Source: Lewinellaceae bacterium
Lineage (GTDB): Bacteria; Bacteroidota; Bacteroidia; Chitinophagales; Saprospiraceae
Direction of reading: 5' to 3'
NCBI GenBank assembly: GCA_020636325.1
Contig: JACJYC010000018.1
Location: forward strand, 102,321 to 166,320
Length of the DNA: 64,000 bases
Below are positions 51,068 to 59,933 of this stretch, in pieces. The first letter of the stretch is position 1, and each line of letters starts with the position of its first letter. A program made the translations under genes and the position numbers. The notes beneath the pieces are model-generated. The model made no database searches, had not been told where the DNA came from, and worked only from the letters and a program-made list of their open reading frames with translations.

Positions 51068-52645
51068 TCAATACCCCGGGTTCTGCTGCGCAGCCAATAC
51101 CGGGTTGGTATCCAGTTCGGACTGCGGGATCGGCCAGATGAACCGGTAATCGTCGTAAGGGATTGCGGCTATGCTCAGCGATCCCGTATAGTTGCCGCTG
51201 CCGTCGTAGGCAACGCCGGGGCCCCAGCTGGCAAAAGTGGTGTTGTTGTAACGCACTTTGGCCGGTATGCCGCCGGTTGAGAAGTCCGGGTCATTGGCCA
51301 GCCGGTGAATATCGGACCACCTTCTGCCTTCGCCGGCGAATTCGATCCTGCGCTCCCAGAGGATAGCTTCGATCAGGTCATTCTTGAGCGGGAAGGAAAG
51401 CGCCGTATACTGCAGCAGCAGATCGGTCACCGCGCGGTTGCGCACCAGGTTCAGGGCTTCCAGCGCTTCGGCCGGCTTATCGGTGCGGGCATAGGCTTCC
51501 GCCATATTCAGCAGGACCTCGCTCCACCGCAGGATCTGGTTGTAATCGTCCTGGGTGGTGATGTTGCGGTACTTGTTGGAGAACACGGCGCGACCGTTAT
51601 CCTTCGTCAGCTGGCTGCGGCGCAGGTCGCCGGCTACCCACCAGGGCGAATTGAAGAGGATCGGGCTGATGGCCACCAGGGACCGGCCCGGCGATACGCT
51701 GTACATGACGGGCAGAGCGCCGTTGACGCCGGCGTTATCCGTGGCCGCATTCTCGACAGCGAAAATGGTTTCGGAATTGCCGGCGTTGTTGGCGAAAACA
51801 CCTTCCGGAGCAGCCGTCAGGCTGTAGGTGTTCTTCAGCCGGAGCTTGTTGCCTTCCGTGATCACGTTGGCGTAATCGCCCATGTGCAGGTAGATCCGGG
51901 TCTTCAGCGCAATAGCGGCGCCGGCGGTTGCCCGCGTAAGCTTCTTGGAACCGTCGCGCGTTTCGGGCAGGTTCTGTTCCGCAAAGTTCAGGTCTGCCAG
52001 GATCAGGTCATAACATTCCTTGACCGTATTCCGGCCTTGGGCCGAAGCCGCTTCGACAGCAGAAGAAGTGTTCACGGCAATGGTACGGTAAGGTACCCCG
52101 AGGTGGGATGCATCGGCGGTATGCTTGTACGGCCTGGCAAAGTGGATCAGCAGTTCGTGGTGGGCCAGTGCGCGCAGGAAACGGGCTTCGCCTTCGTATT
52201 CCTTGGCCTTGGCGTCGGTGATCACACCGTCCTGAGCCGCCTTGGTCACCCCTTCGATGATGAGGTTGGCGCGGTTGATCAGGCTGTACAGCGTTTCCCA
52301 GTGGAACTGGTTGTTGGCCGTACCCGGCGTGTAGGTTGCTTCGTAGGTGATGGCATAAAAGGTAGCCACGTTGAGCATGTCCTCGCCGCGGTTATCGCCT
52401 TGTTCTACGTTGGCTGCGCCAAACGGGTAGCCGCGCACCGCACCGCCCGCGTAGAAACCGCTCTGGGCAGCGTCATAAACCCCAACCATGGACAATTCCA
52501 CCCGCTCGGGGGTAGCGAAAGCCGCGGCTTCCGTGATCCGGTCGTACGGCAGCAGGTCGGTGGCGTCCTTGTCACAGGCAACGCTTACCAGGCTCAGAGC
52601 GCCGGCCAGAACGGCATATTTGCTTGCTATTTTGAATATTTTCAT
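51068..52645 (-). CDS. SusD/RagB family outer-membrane lipoprotein
   Basis: A 525-residue lipoprotein with Cys24 (SLVSVAC). ATG 52645 is chosen over an upstream TTG because it starts the signal peptide directly. The SusD fold shows as TPR-like helices and the typical C-terminal phrases AYARTDKPAEALEALNLVRNRA, ILWERRIEFAGEGRRWSDIHRL and NPGY at the end. SusD proteins cap a SusC channel and deliver glycans or peptides. The gene follows susC with a 23-bp gap. The ligand is not predictable; the neighbouring GH127 suggests arabinose-containing glycans. Confidence 0.93.
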   Translation of the reverse strand: MKIFKIASKYAVLAGALSLVSVACDKDATDLLPYDRITEAAAFATPERVELSMVGVYDAAQSGFYAGGAVRGYPFGAANVEQGDNRGEDMLNVATFYAITYEATYTPGTANNQFHWETLYSLINRANLIIEGVTKAAQDGVITDAKAKEYEGEARFLRALAHHELLIHFARPYKHTADASHLGVPYRTIAVNTSSAVEAASAQGRNTVKECYDLILADLNFAEQNLPETRDGSKKLTRATAGAAIALKTRIYLHMGDYANVITEGNKLRLKNTYSLTAAPEGVFANNAGNSETIFAVENAATDNAGVNGALPVMYSVSPGRSLVAISPILFNSPWWVAGDLRRSQLTKDNGRAVFSNKYRNITTQDDYNQILRWSEVLLNMAEAYARTDKPAEALEALNLVRNRAVTDLLLQYTALSFPLKNDLIEAILWERRIEFAGEGRRWSDIHRLANDPDFSTGGIPAKVRYNNTTFASWGPGVAYDGSGNYTGSLSIAAIPYDDYRFIWPIPQSELDTNPVLAAQQNPGY

Positions 52646-52668
52646 GTCTTTCAATTTTTTAAAGAGAA

Positions 52669-55600
52669 TTAGAATCCGAGGTTTACGCCGAACGAGAAGA
52701 CGCGCTGCTGCGGGTTACCGTTGAAGTCTACGCCGAAGCCGTTGGTGTTGGTTTCGGGGTCGGTACCCTTATAGCCGGTGATCGTCAGGGCGTTCTGTGC
52801 CTGGATATAGAAACGGAGCGACTCGATGCTCATTTTGCTGGTCAGGCTCTTCGGCATGGTATAGCCCAACGCCACGTTGCCCAGGCGGATGAAATCGCCT
52901 TTTTCAACAAAACGGGTAATGGCTACGTTCGGGTTGTTGACCCGGTTCTGCTGGTTCAGCACCAGTTTCGGGGTAACGCCGTCGCCCGGATTTTCGGGGC
53001 TTTGCCAGCGGCCCAGGATCTCGGTGCCGTTGTTGTTGAAGCTCACGTCCAGCAAATCGGCGCGGGTCCGGTTCAGGATCAGGTTGCCGCCGGAGAAACG
53101 GACGAACACGTTCAGGTCGAAATTGCCCAGCGTGAAGTTGTTGTCCAGACCGCCGAACCATTTCGGGATGGTAACGCCCAATACCCGGCGGTCGGTGGTT
53201 GCAGACAGGGTGCTGGTTTCGCCGCGCGTGCCCGGGTCAGCCGGGTTGAACACGTAGTAAGCGCCGTTGCCCAGGTCGTTCTCCACCAGGGTGCCGTCGG
53301 CTTTCTGGTAAACCGGGTTGCCGTTGGCGGGGTTCACCCCATAGTAGTCGTGGCCGTACAGGGCGTTGAGGGACTCCCCTACGCGAATGATGTTGTAGGT
53401 GCCTACGATGTCCTGACCGTTGACCAGTTCGAGCACTTCGTTGTTCTGGGTCGTGATGTTGAACGTAGCATTCCAGCGGAATTTGCCGGAGCGGATCACG
53501 GTTGCGTCGATGGTGGCTTCGATGCCCTTGCCTTTCACGCGGCCGATGTTCCTGGCGATGGTGTTGCCCGGAACGCCCACCGAAGGCGGCGTCGGCGCCT
53601 GCAGGATGATGTCGTCGTTGTCCTGGATCCAGTAAGCGAACGAAGCGTTGATGCGGTTCTGGAACAAGCCGAGGTCAAACCCGAAGTCCAGTTTCTTCTG
53701 CGATTCCCAGCGCAGCTGGTCGTTGCCGAAGTTGTTGTATGCGATACCGTTCTGCGAGCCGTACTGAGCCGAGCCGTAGGATCCGATGTACGGATAGTTG
53801 CCGATGCTGGTGTTGCCCACTTCGGCTACAGAACCGCGGATGCGGAAATCGGAAATGATCTCGGAGATCGGATCCCAGAAACCTTCCTCGGAAACGCGCC
53901 ATGCGAAGGAAGCGCCGGGGAAATAACCCACCCGGTTGTCCGTCGGCAGGGATGAAAGCGCATCGCGGCGGATGGAACCGCTGATATAATACTTGCGTGC
54001 AAAGTTGTAGTTGACGCGGCCCAGGTAAGAGGCCAGGCCGTTCTCGGAGATCCCGCCGGAAACCGTCTGGTTGGCGAAGGTACCGCTGATGATGTTTTCC
54101 TGGAAGAAGCGGTCGGACAGGTCGCTCACCGTAGCCTGGTAGAAGCTGGTGCGCTGTTTCTGATATTCCTGCACGAGGGTGATGCCCAGGTTGTGGTTCT
54201 CACCGAAGGTATTGTCATAGGAAAGGATGTTCTGGTAGTTCCAGCGCAGCCCCGGCGAGAAAGCCTGGGAAACGCGGCCGTTGGCGGAGAAACCGTCGCC
54301 GTGGCGCGGGTCCTGGAACAGGTAATCATCCACATAGCTTCCGTCGATACCGATTTGGGTGCGGAAATTCAGGCCTTTGGCCAGGTGAATATCGGCGTAT
54401 ATGTTGCCGAGCAGACGCCAGCTGGCGGATTTGCGCTTGTCGTTGTCGAGTACGAAACGCTGGTTGGGAATACCGTTGGCGATTTCGATGGTATTGGCGC
54501 CGCGGCCCAGCGTCCTCGGGTTGATGTCGTCGAGGTTGTAGCCGGTCGGGTCGTTCGGATCGTAAACGTCCACGTTGGGGAACATCCGGATGGTAGCGAA
54601 CGTGTTGCCCGAAAGGTTGTTCGACCCCGTCAGCGGGCCGTCGTTGATCTGGCGGGTAACGCCGCTGGAAAAGCCGACCTTGAGCCAGTTGTTGACCTTC
54701 TGATCGAGGTTGGCGCGGAAGCTGTAGCGGTCCATGGCGTTGCTCACGGCAATACCTTCCTGAGCGCCGTAGCCCAGCGAGAAGTAGTAATTGGTGTAAT
54801 CGGTGCCGCCGCTCACAGAAAGCACGTGGTTGTGCTGGAAGGCGTCGCGGAACACCACTTTGTTCCAGTCGGTTTCCACTACGCTGCCGTCGGCGCGGTT
54901 TTGCAGGAAGGCGATGTCGGAAGTACCGCCTGCGTTGCGGTTCTTTTCGTTGTTGATCTCAACGAATTGTTCGGCGTTCAGCAGGTCGAACAGGTTGGTG
55001 GCCTGGGCTACGCCTACATAAGCGTCGTAATTGAACTTGGCTTTACCCTTTTTACCTTTTTTGGTGGTAATGAGGATAACGCCGTTGGACGCGCGCGAGC
55101 CGTAAATAGCCGTTGCGGCGCCGTCCTTGAGGATCTCATACGATTCGATATCCGCAGGGTTAACGTCGCCCAGGGCGTTGGCCGGGGTAAAACCGCCGGT
55201 GTTGCCGCTGAAAATGGGTACGCCGTCCACGACCACAAGCGGCGCCGTGCCGGAAGAGATGGAGTTGACGCCGCGGATCCGGATCTGGGGCGGCGAGCCC
55301 AGGATGCCGCTCGGCGGGGTAACCTGCACCCCGGCTGCCCGGCCGGCCAGCTGCTGGTCAAAGGCAGGCGTTGCCAGGTTGGCAAGGTTCTCACCCTTGA
55401 CCTGTGAAATGGATCCGGTAACGTCCCGCTTCTGCTGGGTACCGTATCCCACCACCACAACCTCGGAAATGGTGACGATATCCGACCCCAACTGGATCTC
55501 ATAATTGCTTTCAGTGGTCAGCTCCAGTTCCCGGGTCAGATAACCCGTGTAACTGATCTCGAGGGACCGCCCCCCCTGGGGCACGTCCAGTGTGAAGGTT

Positions 55601-55767
55601 CCGTCCAGGTCGGTAACGGCGCCGGCCGAAGTCCCCGAGACCAGGATGGATGCGCCGATCAGCGCCTCTCCCTTGTCGTCGGTTACCTTGCCGGTAATCG
55701 TCCTTTGTCCCACCAGAGCTACCGCAGCGGAAGCCAGGAACAAACACATCAATACGAGTTTTTTCAT
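52669..55767 (-). CDS. SusC/RagA family TonB-dependent outer-membrane receptor
   Basis: A 1032-residue TonB-dependent transporter. ATG 55767 starts the signal peptide MKKLVLMCLFLASAAVALVGQ. Residues 22-110 are the N-terminal carboxypeptidase-like domain (ITGKVTDDKGEALIGASILV), then SEVVVVGYGTQQKRDVTGSIS, the plug domain (PPQIRIRGVNSI) and a 22-strand barrel ending in FSFGVNLGF. It imports the ligand bound by SusD using TonB energy. It leads the two-gene operon, and a 14-bp palindrome lies 40-55 bp upstream. Confidence 0.95.
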   Translation of the reverse strand: MKKLVLMCLFLASAAVALVGQRTITGKVTDDKGEALIGASILVSGTSAGAVTDLDGTFTLDVPQGGRSLEISYTGYLTRELELTTESNYEIQLGSDIVTISEVVVVGYGTQQKRDVTGSISQVKGENLANLATPAFDQQLAGRAAGVQVTPPSGILGSPPQIRIRGVNSISSGTAPLVVVDGVPIFSGNTGGFTPANALGDVNPADIESYEILKDGAATAIYGSRASNGVILITTKKGKKGKAKFNYDAYVGVAQATNLFDLLNAEQFVEINNEKNRNAGGTSDIAFLQNRADGSVVETDWNKVVFRDAFQHNHVLSVSGGTDYTNYYFSLGYGAQEGIAVSNAMDRYSFRANLDQKVNNWLKVGFSSGVTRQINDGPLTGSNNLSGNTFATIRMFPNVDVYDPNDPTGYNLDDINPRTLGRGANTIEIANGIPNQRFVLDNDKRKSASWRLLGNIYADIHLAKGLNFRTQIGIDGSYVDDYLFQDPRHGDGFSANGRVSQAFSPGLRWNYQNILSYDNTFGENHNLGITLVQEYQKQRTSFYQATVSDLSDRFFQENIISGTFANQTVSGGISENGLASYLGRVNYNFARKYYISGSIRRDALSSLPTDNRVGYFPGASFAWRVSEEGFWDPISEIISDFRIRGSVAEVGNTSIGNYPYIGSYGSAQYGSQNGIAYNNFGNDQLRWESQKKLDFGFDLGLFQNRINASFAYWIQDNDDIILQAPTPPSVGVPGNTIARNIGRVKGKGIEATIDATVIRSGKFRWNATFNITTQNNEVLELVNGQDIVGTYNIIRVGESLNALYGHDYYGVNPANGNPVYQKADGTLVENDLGNGAYYVFNPADPGTRGETSTLSATTDRRVLGVTIPKWFGGLDNNFTLGNFDLNVFVRFSGGNLILNRTRADLLDVSFNNNGTEILGRWQSPENPGDGVTPKLVLNQQNRVNNPNVAITRFVEKGDFIRLGNVALGYTMPKSLTSKMSIESLRFYIQAQNALTITGYKGTDPETNTNGFGVDFNGNPQQRVFSFGVNLGF

Positions 55768-56346
55768 GTCGGACAATTTAAGTTAATGATTACTGTTGAT
55801 AAATACAAACAAACGTTTGTTAGTTGAAAAACGGGTACAGGGAAATGCAATTCATTTATTGCACAATGAATTGGAAGTGAGGCAAGAAACTTGCCGTTTT
55901 GTTACTACTACCTATTTAGTTTGTTAAAAAACTGCAGAGAAAGAAGATCAGAAACTTTTCCCCCTTGTCAAAGATGTTTTCCGCTTTATTGAGAATCGAT
56001 TCAGGCTGGTGTCCCGCTGCCTGAGCGGGTGCGAAATTCGACCAAATTACTGATCCGGGAGTTAAGATTCGACCGGATTTGCATTTTAGCCGACAAATAC
56101 CCGAAATACTCGTCGAAATTTCACCGAAATAGCAGGATATACCGGAGATATTACAAGTCGGCCCCGGATCAAGGCCGGCCGACCCGGGGAATTTAAATGC
56201 GCAGGCGGTCAAAAAATCAGCCGTAAACAGTTTGTTATTTGGACGAACACCAGGGCGCCTGCACCTGAAAGGCATTATTGGCAAAGGGCCGGGGCGGGCC
56301 GTTAATCCGCGGAATATAATTGGCCTGCTTTTTAGGGTGCGCCTGC
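55768..56346. other. 579-bp region between susC and the DUF5777 gene
   Basis: The part next to susC is AT-rich and contains the palindrome at 55808-55821. The rest has no recognisable gene; the longest minus-strand frame (55916-56284) has a cysteine- and proline-rich composition unlike real proteins. No repeats of note. It should contain the promoter of the susCD operon and the end of the DUF5777 operon. Confidence 0.5.
55808..55821. promoter_or_regulatory. 14-bp palindrome upstream of susC, possible operator
   Basis: AACAAACGTTTGTT is a perfect palindrome centred 48 bp before the susC ATG. The central ACGT and the arm length resemble LacI- or similar-type operators that control glycan-use genes. 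No regulator gene lies in the window. Confidence 0.45.
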
Positions 56347-57189
56347 TTAACGGCGGTTTCCCAACCGGAACACCCGGGAGATATTGAAGCCGAACTGGAT
56401 ATCGCCCTTCAGCCAGTCCCCGGTTGTTTCACCGATAAAGCCTTTTTCGATCATGGCGGCGGCGTTGGTGAAGTGCAGCTGAAAAACATGGCCCGCGGTC
56501 CTGATGTCGAATCCGATCCCAAGCGGCGATTTCCGGTCCGCGGGGAAATAACCCGGCAGGAGGTGGTAATATTCCAGGGAAATGCCGAGCATCCGGGTCA
56601 GTTGGATGCGGGCCCCGGCGCCGACGGCAAACCAGTCGTTGGGCTGGTCGCGGTTGTCTACAAGGTTGTAATGCAGGTGGGTGGGAGAAAGCTGCAGGGA
56701 AAAGCCTTCGCCGAATTTCCTGGCGATCAGCAGTTGGTTGGCATAGGTAAATCTGGATTGCAGGGGAAGGGGCAGATCGGCAGCCGAAGTTTTCAGGGTA
56801 TTGACGGCAGCGCTCGTCAGGAAAGTCACCGTTACCGGCATGCCGTCGCGCTGTTGCAACAGTTTGGCCTTGGCAAAGGCATCGAAATGTTTCCCGTAGG
56901 AACTGCGGCCCACCCCGACGTTGAGCCGGTCTGTTATGCCGTATTCAAACCCGAACCGGATGCTGGCGTGGTCGAGCCCCAGAAACTCATACAAACCGCC
57001 GTTCAACCGGCCGAACCGGTGGGAGATCAGGAATTCCAGATCGCCGGCGCCGAGGGTTTCCACCGAGTGACCGTTGATGATCCGGGTTCCGTCAAAGGTA
57101 TGGGTAACGTATTCCTTTGTGCCGTCCTGAGCCTGCAGGGTATAAATGGAAACGGCGAAAAGAATTATAGTCATGATTTTCATGGACAT
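56347..57189 (-). CDS. DUF5777 beta-barrel protein
   Basis: A 280-residue exported protein (signal MSMKIMTIILFAVSIYTLQAQ; a second ATG at 57183 gives two residues less). The opening TKEYVTHTFDGTRIINGHSVETLGAGDLEFLISHRFG is the hallmark of the DUF5777 family. The remainder alternates polar and hydrophobic residues as in a 12- to 14-strand outer-membrane barrel and ends in FGFNISRVFRLGNRR. It is the last of three minus-strand genes, after two haem c lipoproteins, a gene order I associate with Bacteroidota electron-transfer or decaheme-like loci. Confidence 0.85.
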   Translation of the reverse strand: MSMKIMTIILFAVSIYTLQAQDGTKEYVTHTFDGTRIINGHSVETLGAGDLEFLISHRFGRLNGGLYEFLGLDHASIRFGFEYGITDRLNVGVGRSSYGKHFDAFAKAKLLQQRDGMPVTVTFLTSAAVNTLKTSAADLPLPLQSRFTYANQLLIARKFGEGFSLQLSPTHLHYNLVDNRDQPNDWFAVGAGARIQLTRMLGISLEYYHLLPGYFPADRKSPLGIGFDIRTAGHVFQLHFTNAAAMIEKGFIGETTGDWLKGDIQFGFNISRVFRLGNRR

Positions 57190-57300
57190 GCAATCAGCGT
57201 TTTATACCGCTATCCGGGAAGAACAGTTTGCCCGCCCGGCAAAACCGCACCGGGTATTGCCAAGGCGGGTAAAACTAAACCATCCTTTCAAAACTTTCAA

Positions 57301-57681
57301 CTAATTGTCAGGCGCGCCTTTATCGATCCACGCCTTTATCTTATCGATCGTACACTGAGCCAGCCGTTGCCCGGTAGGCGGCATGGCGACGAACCCGCTG
57401 CCGTGATTGACCGCGCCGAACAACCTGCCGTTGGTTGCGTAAAGCCGGACCTGGTTATAGCCTTCCAGGTTGACGCCCCCTTGCTGCGAGGATTGGCCGT
57501 GGCATACCAGGCATTCATTTTCCAGGACCGGCAGGATGAACGCTCCGTAGGAAACGGCGCTGGTATCGCAGGTCACATCCAGAAACTGGTACAGGTCCTC
57601 TTTATTGTCGAAATAACACCCGGTCAGCGCCGGCATCAGTATACTCATTATGAGCGCGTTACGCAAAAAAAAGCGTTTCAT
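57301..57681 (-). CDS. monohaem c-type lipoprotein
   Basis: A 126-residue lipoprotein (MPALTGC, Cys22). One haem site, CLVCH, follows FILPVLENE, and a distal methionine is likely in VAMPPTGQRL (Met about 98). The domain resembles the small cytochrome modules (planctomycete cytochrome C type) that often precede barrels or other electron carriers. It lies 10 bp after the two-site cytochrome gene and 111 bp before the DUF5777 gene. Confidence 0.82.
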   Translation of the reverse strand: MKRFFLRNALIMSILMPALTGCYFDNKEDLYQFLDVTCDTSAVSYGAFILPVLENECLVCHGQSSQQGGVNLEGYNQVRLYATNGRLFGAVNHGSGFVAMPPTGQRLAQCTIDKIKAWIDKGAPDN

Positions 57682-57691
57682 AGCGTGTTGT

Positions 57692-58441
57692 TTAATTGTT
57701 GGGCGCTCCGGCGTCGACCCATTTTCGGATCTGTTCGATCCGGCAATCGCTCAACGGTCCTCCCGTCGGCGGCATCGGATTGAAACCGGCTTGCCGTTGG
57801 ATGGCGCCGAGCAGGGAGCCGTTGTCCACATAGCCTTTGATGTGGTTATAATCGGTCAGGTTGACGCTTCCCTGCGGCGACGTACCGCTATGGCAACCGT
57901 TACAGCTGTTCTTGATGATGGGCAGAATATCCGCTGCAAAGCCGAAATTGGCCGGGTTGCAGGCCGGATTGCAATCCGTATTTTCCGCCCCCTGGTTGAT
58001 CCAGTTCTTGATCAGGTCTTTTTGTTCGGCCGTAAAAGCGTCGTACGGCGGCGGCGGCATCCGGTCGCCTCCGCCCTGCGACAATACCCGGTACAGTTTG
58101 CTGCTCGTGGCATTGCCCGCCTTTACCCGGCTTTTGACCTGCGCGTAGGTTTCCAGGATCACGCCTTCCTTGTGGCTGGCTGCGTTGTGACAACCGCTGA
58201 CGGCGCACCCGGACACCAGCAGGGGAAGGACCTCCTTCTGGAAAGAGATGGTGCCTTCCGGGCAGGCGTTGGGGTCGGTCGTCACCGTTGTGGTATCCCC
58301 TCCTCCCCCACCGGGGTTGTTTGGGTCAGTGGGGTCGGAAGTATTGTCTCCGAGGTAGGGATCTGTCGTACAGGCCATATACCCGGTAAGGAAGAGAACG
58401 GCTGTCATTGCCGAGAGCGCGAAACGAGAGCGTGTATTCAT
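57692..58441 (-). CDS. di-domain c-type cytochrome lipoprotein with one CX4CH site
   Basis: A 249-residue lipoprotein (GYMACTTD, Cys about 24) with a Gly/Thr-rich linker to about 60. Two homologous cytochrome domains follow. The first has CAVSGCH, a haem motif with four residues between the cysteines (CX4CH), and RMPPPPYDAF; the second has CNGCH and NPMPPTGGPL. The domains end in IKNWINQGAEN and IRKWVDAGAPNN, the same ending as in the neighbouring monohaem protein, so all three domains come from one ancestor. It is the first gene of the three-gene operon. Confidence 0.82.
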   Translation of the reverse strand: MNTRSRFALSAMTAVLFLTGYMACTTDPYLGDNTSDPTDPNNPGGGGGDTTTVTTDPNACPEGTISFQKEVLPLLVSGCAVSGCHNAASHKEGVILETYAQVKSRVKAGNATSSKLYRVLSQGGGDRMPPPPYDAFTAEQKDLIKNWINQGAENTDCNPACNPANFGFAADILPIIKNSCNGCHSGTSPQGSVNLTDYNHIKGYVDNGSLLGAIQRQAGFNPMPPTGGPLSDCRIEQIRKWVDAGAPNN

Positions 58442-58475
58442 AGCTGATCATTGTTTTCATCCTTCCACTTTCCGG

Positions 58476-58504
58476 CGGGTTTCCCGAACTGATCGGGAAA
58501 CCCG
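58476..58504. terminator. 12-bp perfect stem-loop between minus-strand genes
   Basis: CGGGTTTCCCGA (58476-58487) and TCGGGAAACCCG (58493-58504) enclose a 5-nt loop. It lies after the stop of the dockerin-like gene (58582) and before the cytochrome operon, both on the minus strand. No T-run follows, so termination efficiency is uncertain. Confidence 0.6.
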
Positions 58505-58581
58505 GAATCTGCCGGAAAGCGGCATCAAAGAATTGCGCAGGGAACTTTCCGAGATAGAAAAACTTCTTTCATCCATTCGGA

Positions 58582-59700
58582 TCAGGGGCCTTCATTCAGA
58601 ATCAAGAGGCGTTTTACCAGTTGCGCTTCGCCTGCGTAACAGCGGACGAGGTAAACGCCGCGCGCGTTTTTTGGCCATCGGACGCGCCAAACGGCGCCGT
58701 CCTGTTCCTGCTCAATCATAAAATTTGCCGGTCGCCCCAGCGCATCGCATACCTGAACGCCGTCCAGGGGTATGCCTGCGCGAATGGTGCAATCCTGTCG
58801 CGCCGGATTGGGAAACAGTTCAACATTCGATGATTGCAGGAGATTCCCGGAAACGGCGCTCGTCTGTTTCTTTACGATGACCATCGCCGTATCGGGCGCC
58901 ACAGGGTACATGTTCAGGTCCTTGTCGATGAGCAGCACGCTGTCGATCTGCATATGGAAGGTATCCCTGGACAATCCGACAATGATGTCCTCGATCACGA
59001 TGGAAAACGCACCGATCTTACCGCCCCCCGGCCCCGCATTCTGGTGATCGATCCGGGTAATGGCGACTTCCGCTTTGCCGGTATCCGGATCCCGCTTCTT
59101 CAGCACCCTGGAATTCAGGCCGCCCGGGTCGATCCAGGAGCTGGAAGTTTCTTCAAATTCAAGGTGCTCCTCGTCATCGATCAGGTCGGCGTCGAAGGAA
59201 ACCTTGAAGGTGATGCCGTAAATGCTTTGAACCGGGATCTGGGCGTCTCCCAGCAGTACGTTGATGTGGAATTCCTGGCCGACGTTGACCTCCGCGAACT
59301 GGGGTTGCAACGTGAGGCCGGGGGCCTGCCCCGGGACGCCGTTCAGGTATGCGTCGGGCGTTATGCCGTCATGGGTCTTGTTGTAATTATCCTTGATGGC
59401 GTCATCTTCGTCCTGGTTGTTGACAATGCCGTCGCCGTTGCAATCGGCATAGAGGTAATTGAGCCCGCCGGGAAAACTCTGAGGCCACGGGGCCGGAATA
59501 TTCTGCTCCGACCAGTCACTGGTTGTTTCCGCCCTCGCCGGGCCGGTAGCGCCGTAAGCCACGCCCCAGTACAGCAGGTCGACCCCGTTCGCAATGCCGT
59601 TGTTGTTGACGTCGCCGGGCCATACCTTTTGAGCGTATTGGGTTTGCCAAATGCAGCAGCCCAATAGCAAGGAGATCATTTTTTTGTTCAAAATCTTCAT
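58582..59700 (-). CDS. T9SS-secreted protein with dockerin-like and cohesin-like domains
   Basis: A 372-residue secreted protein (signal MKILNKKMISLLLGCCIWQTQYAQ). Residues 27-45 (GDVNNNGIANGVDLLYWG) and about 88-103 (ADCNGDGIVNNQDEDDAI) are two calcium-binding loops as in dockerin type I. Residues about 135-285 are beta-rich with a hydrophobic pattern like cohesin-type domains (LTLQPQFAEVNVGQEFHINVLLGD). The last ~75 residues are a T9SS sorting domain (VELFPNPARQDCTI to LLILNEGP). It stands alone. Ligand-binding partners are not identifiable. Confidence 0.8.
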   Translation of the reverse strand: MKILNKKMISLLLGCCIWQTQYAQKVWPGDVNNNGIANGVDLLYWGVAYGATGPARAETTSDWSEQNIPAPWPQSFPGGLNYLYADCNGDGIVNNQDEDDAIKDNYNKTHDGITPDAYLNGVPGQAPGLTLQPQFAEVNVGQEFHINVLLGDAQIPVQSIYGITFKVSFDADLIDDEEHLEFEETSSSWIDPGGLNSRVLKKRDPDTGKAEVAITRIDHQNAGPGGGKIGAFSIVIEDIIVGLSRDTFHMQIDSVLLIDKDLNMYPVAPDTAMVIVKKQTSAVSGNLLQSSNVELFPNPARQDCTIRAGIPLDGVQVCDALGRPANFMIEQEQDGAVWRVRWPKNARGVYLVRCYAGEAQLVKRLLILNEGP

Positions 59701-59933
59701 TGAAGCAAGCCTTTCAGCAATTCAACGATATAAAAGTAGGCAATCCGTATGCGGCGGACAAGAACATTTTTTTTAATTTGCCGGATAAATCCATCAATGC
59801 ATTTATTAAAAATCAAAGTTTTATTTTTCAATATGCACTATGAATCAATTTTTTACAATTTAAATATTAATTCTTATTTTAATTTGAATTTTATTTTTGC
59901 CGGACGAAAATAGCTCCGATCAAAGGAAAATAC
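59701..59933. other. AT-rich divergent promoter region
   Basis: 233 bp, strongly AT-rich, between the dockerin-like gene (minus) and the orphan helical protein gene (plus). The only clear element is the TATTTTTG box listed separately. On the minus strand TACTTTTA (about 59729-59736) resembles a -7 box but misses the final G. No reading frame. Confidence 0.5.
59892..59899 (+). promoter_or_regulatory. -7 promoter box upstream of the orphan protein
   Basis: TATTTTTG, followed by C, matches TAnnTTTG and lies 34 bp before ATG 59934, in a very AT-rich region. No -33 TTTG at the usual distance. Confidence 0.4.

Noticed and set aside
55916..56284. 122-codon minus-strand frame upstream of susC
   Set aside because: Atypical composition, no start context and no family; region treated as non-coding.
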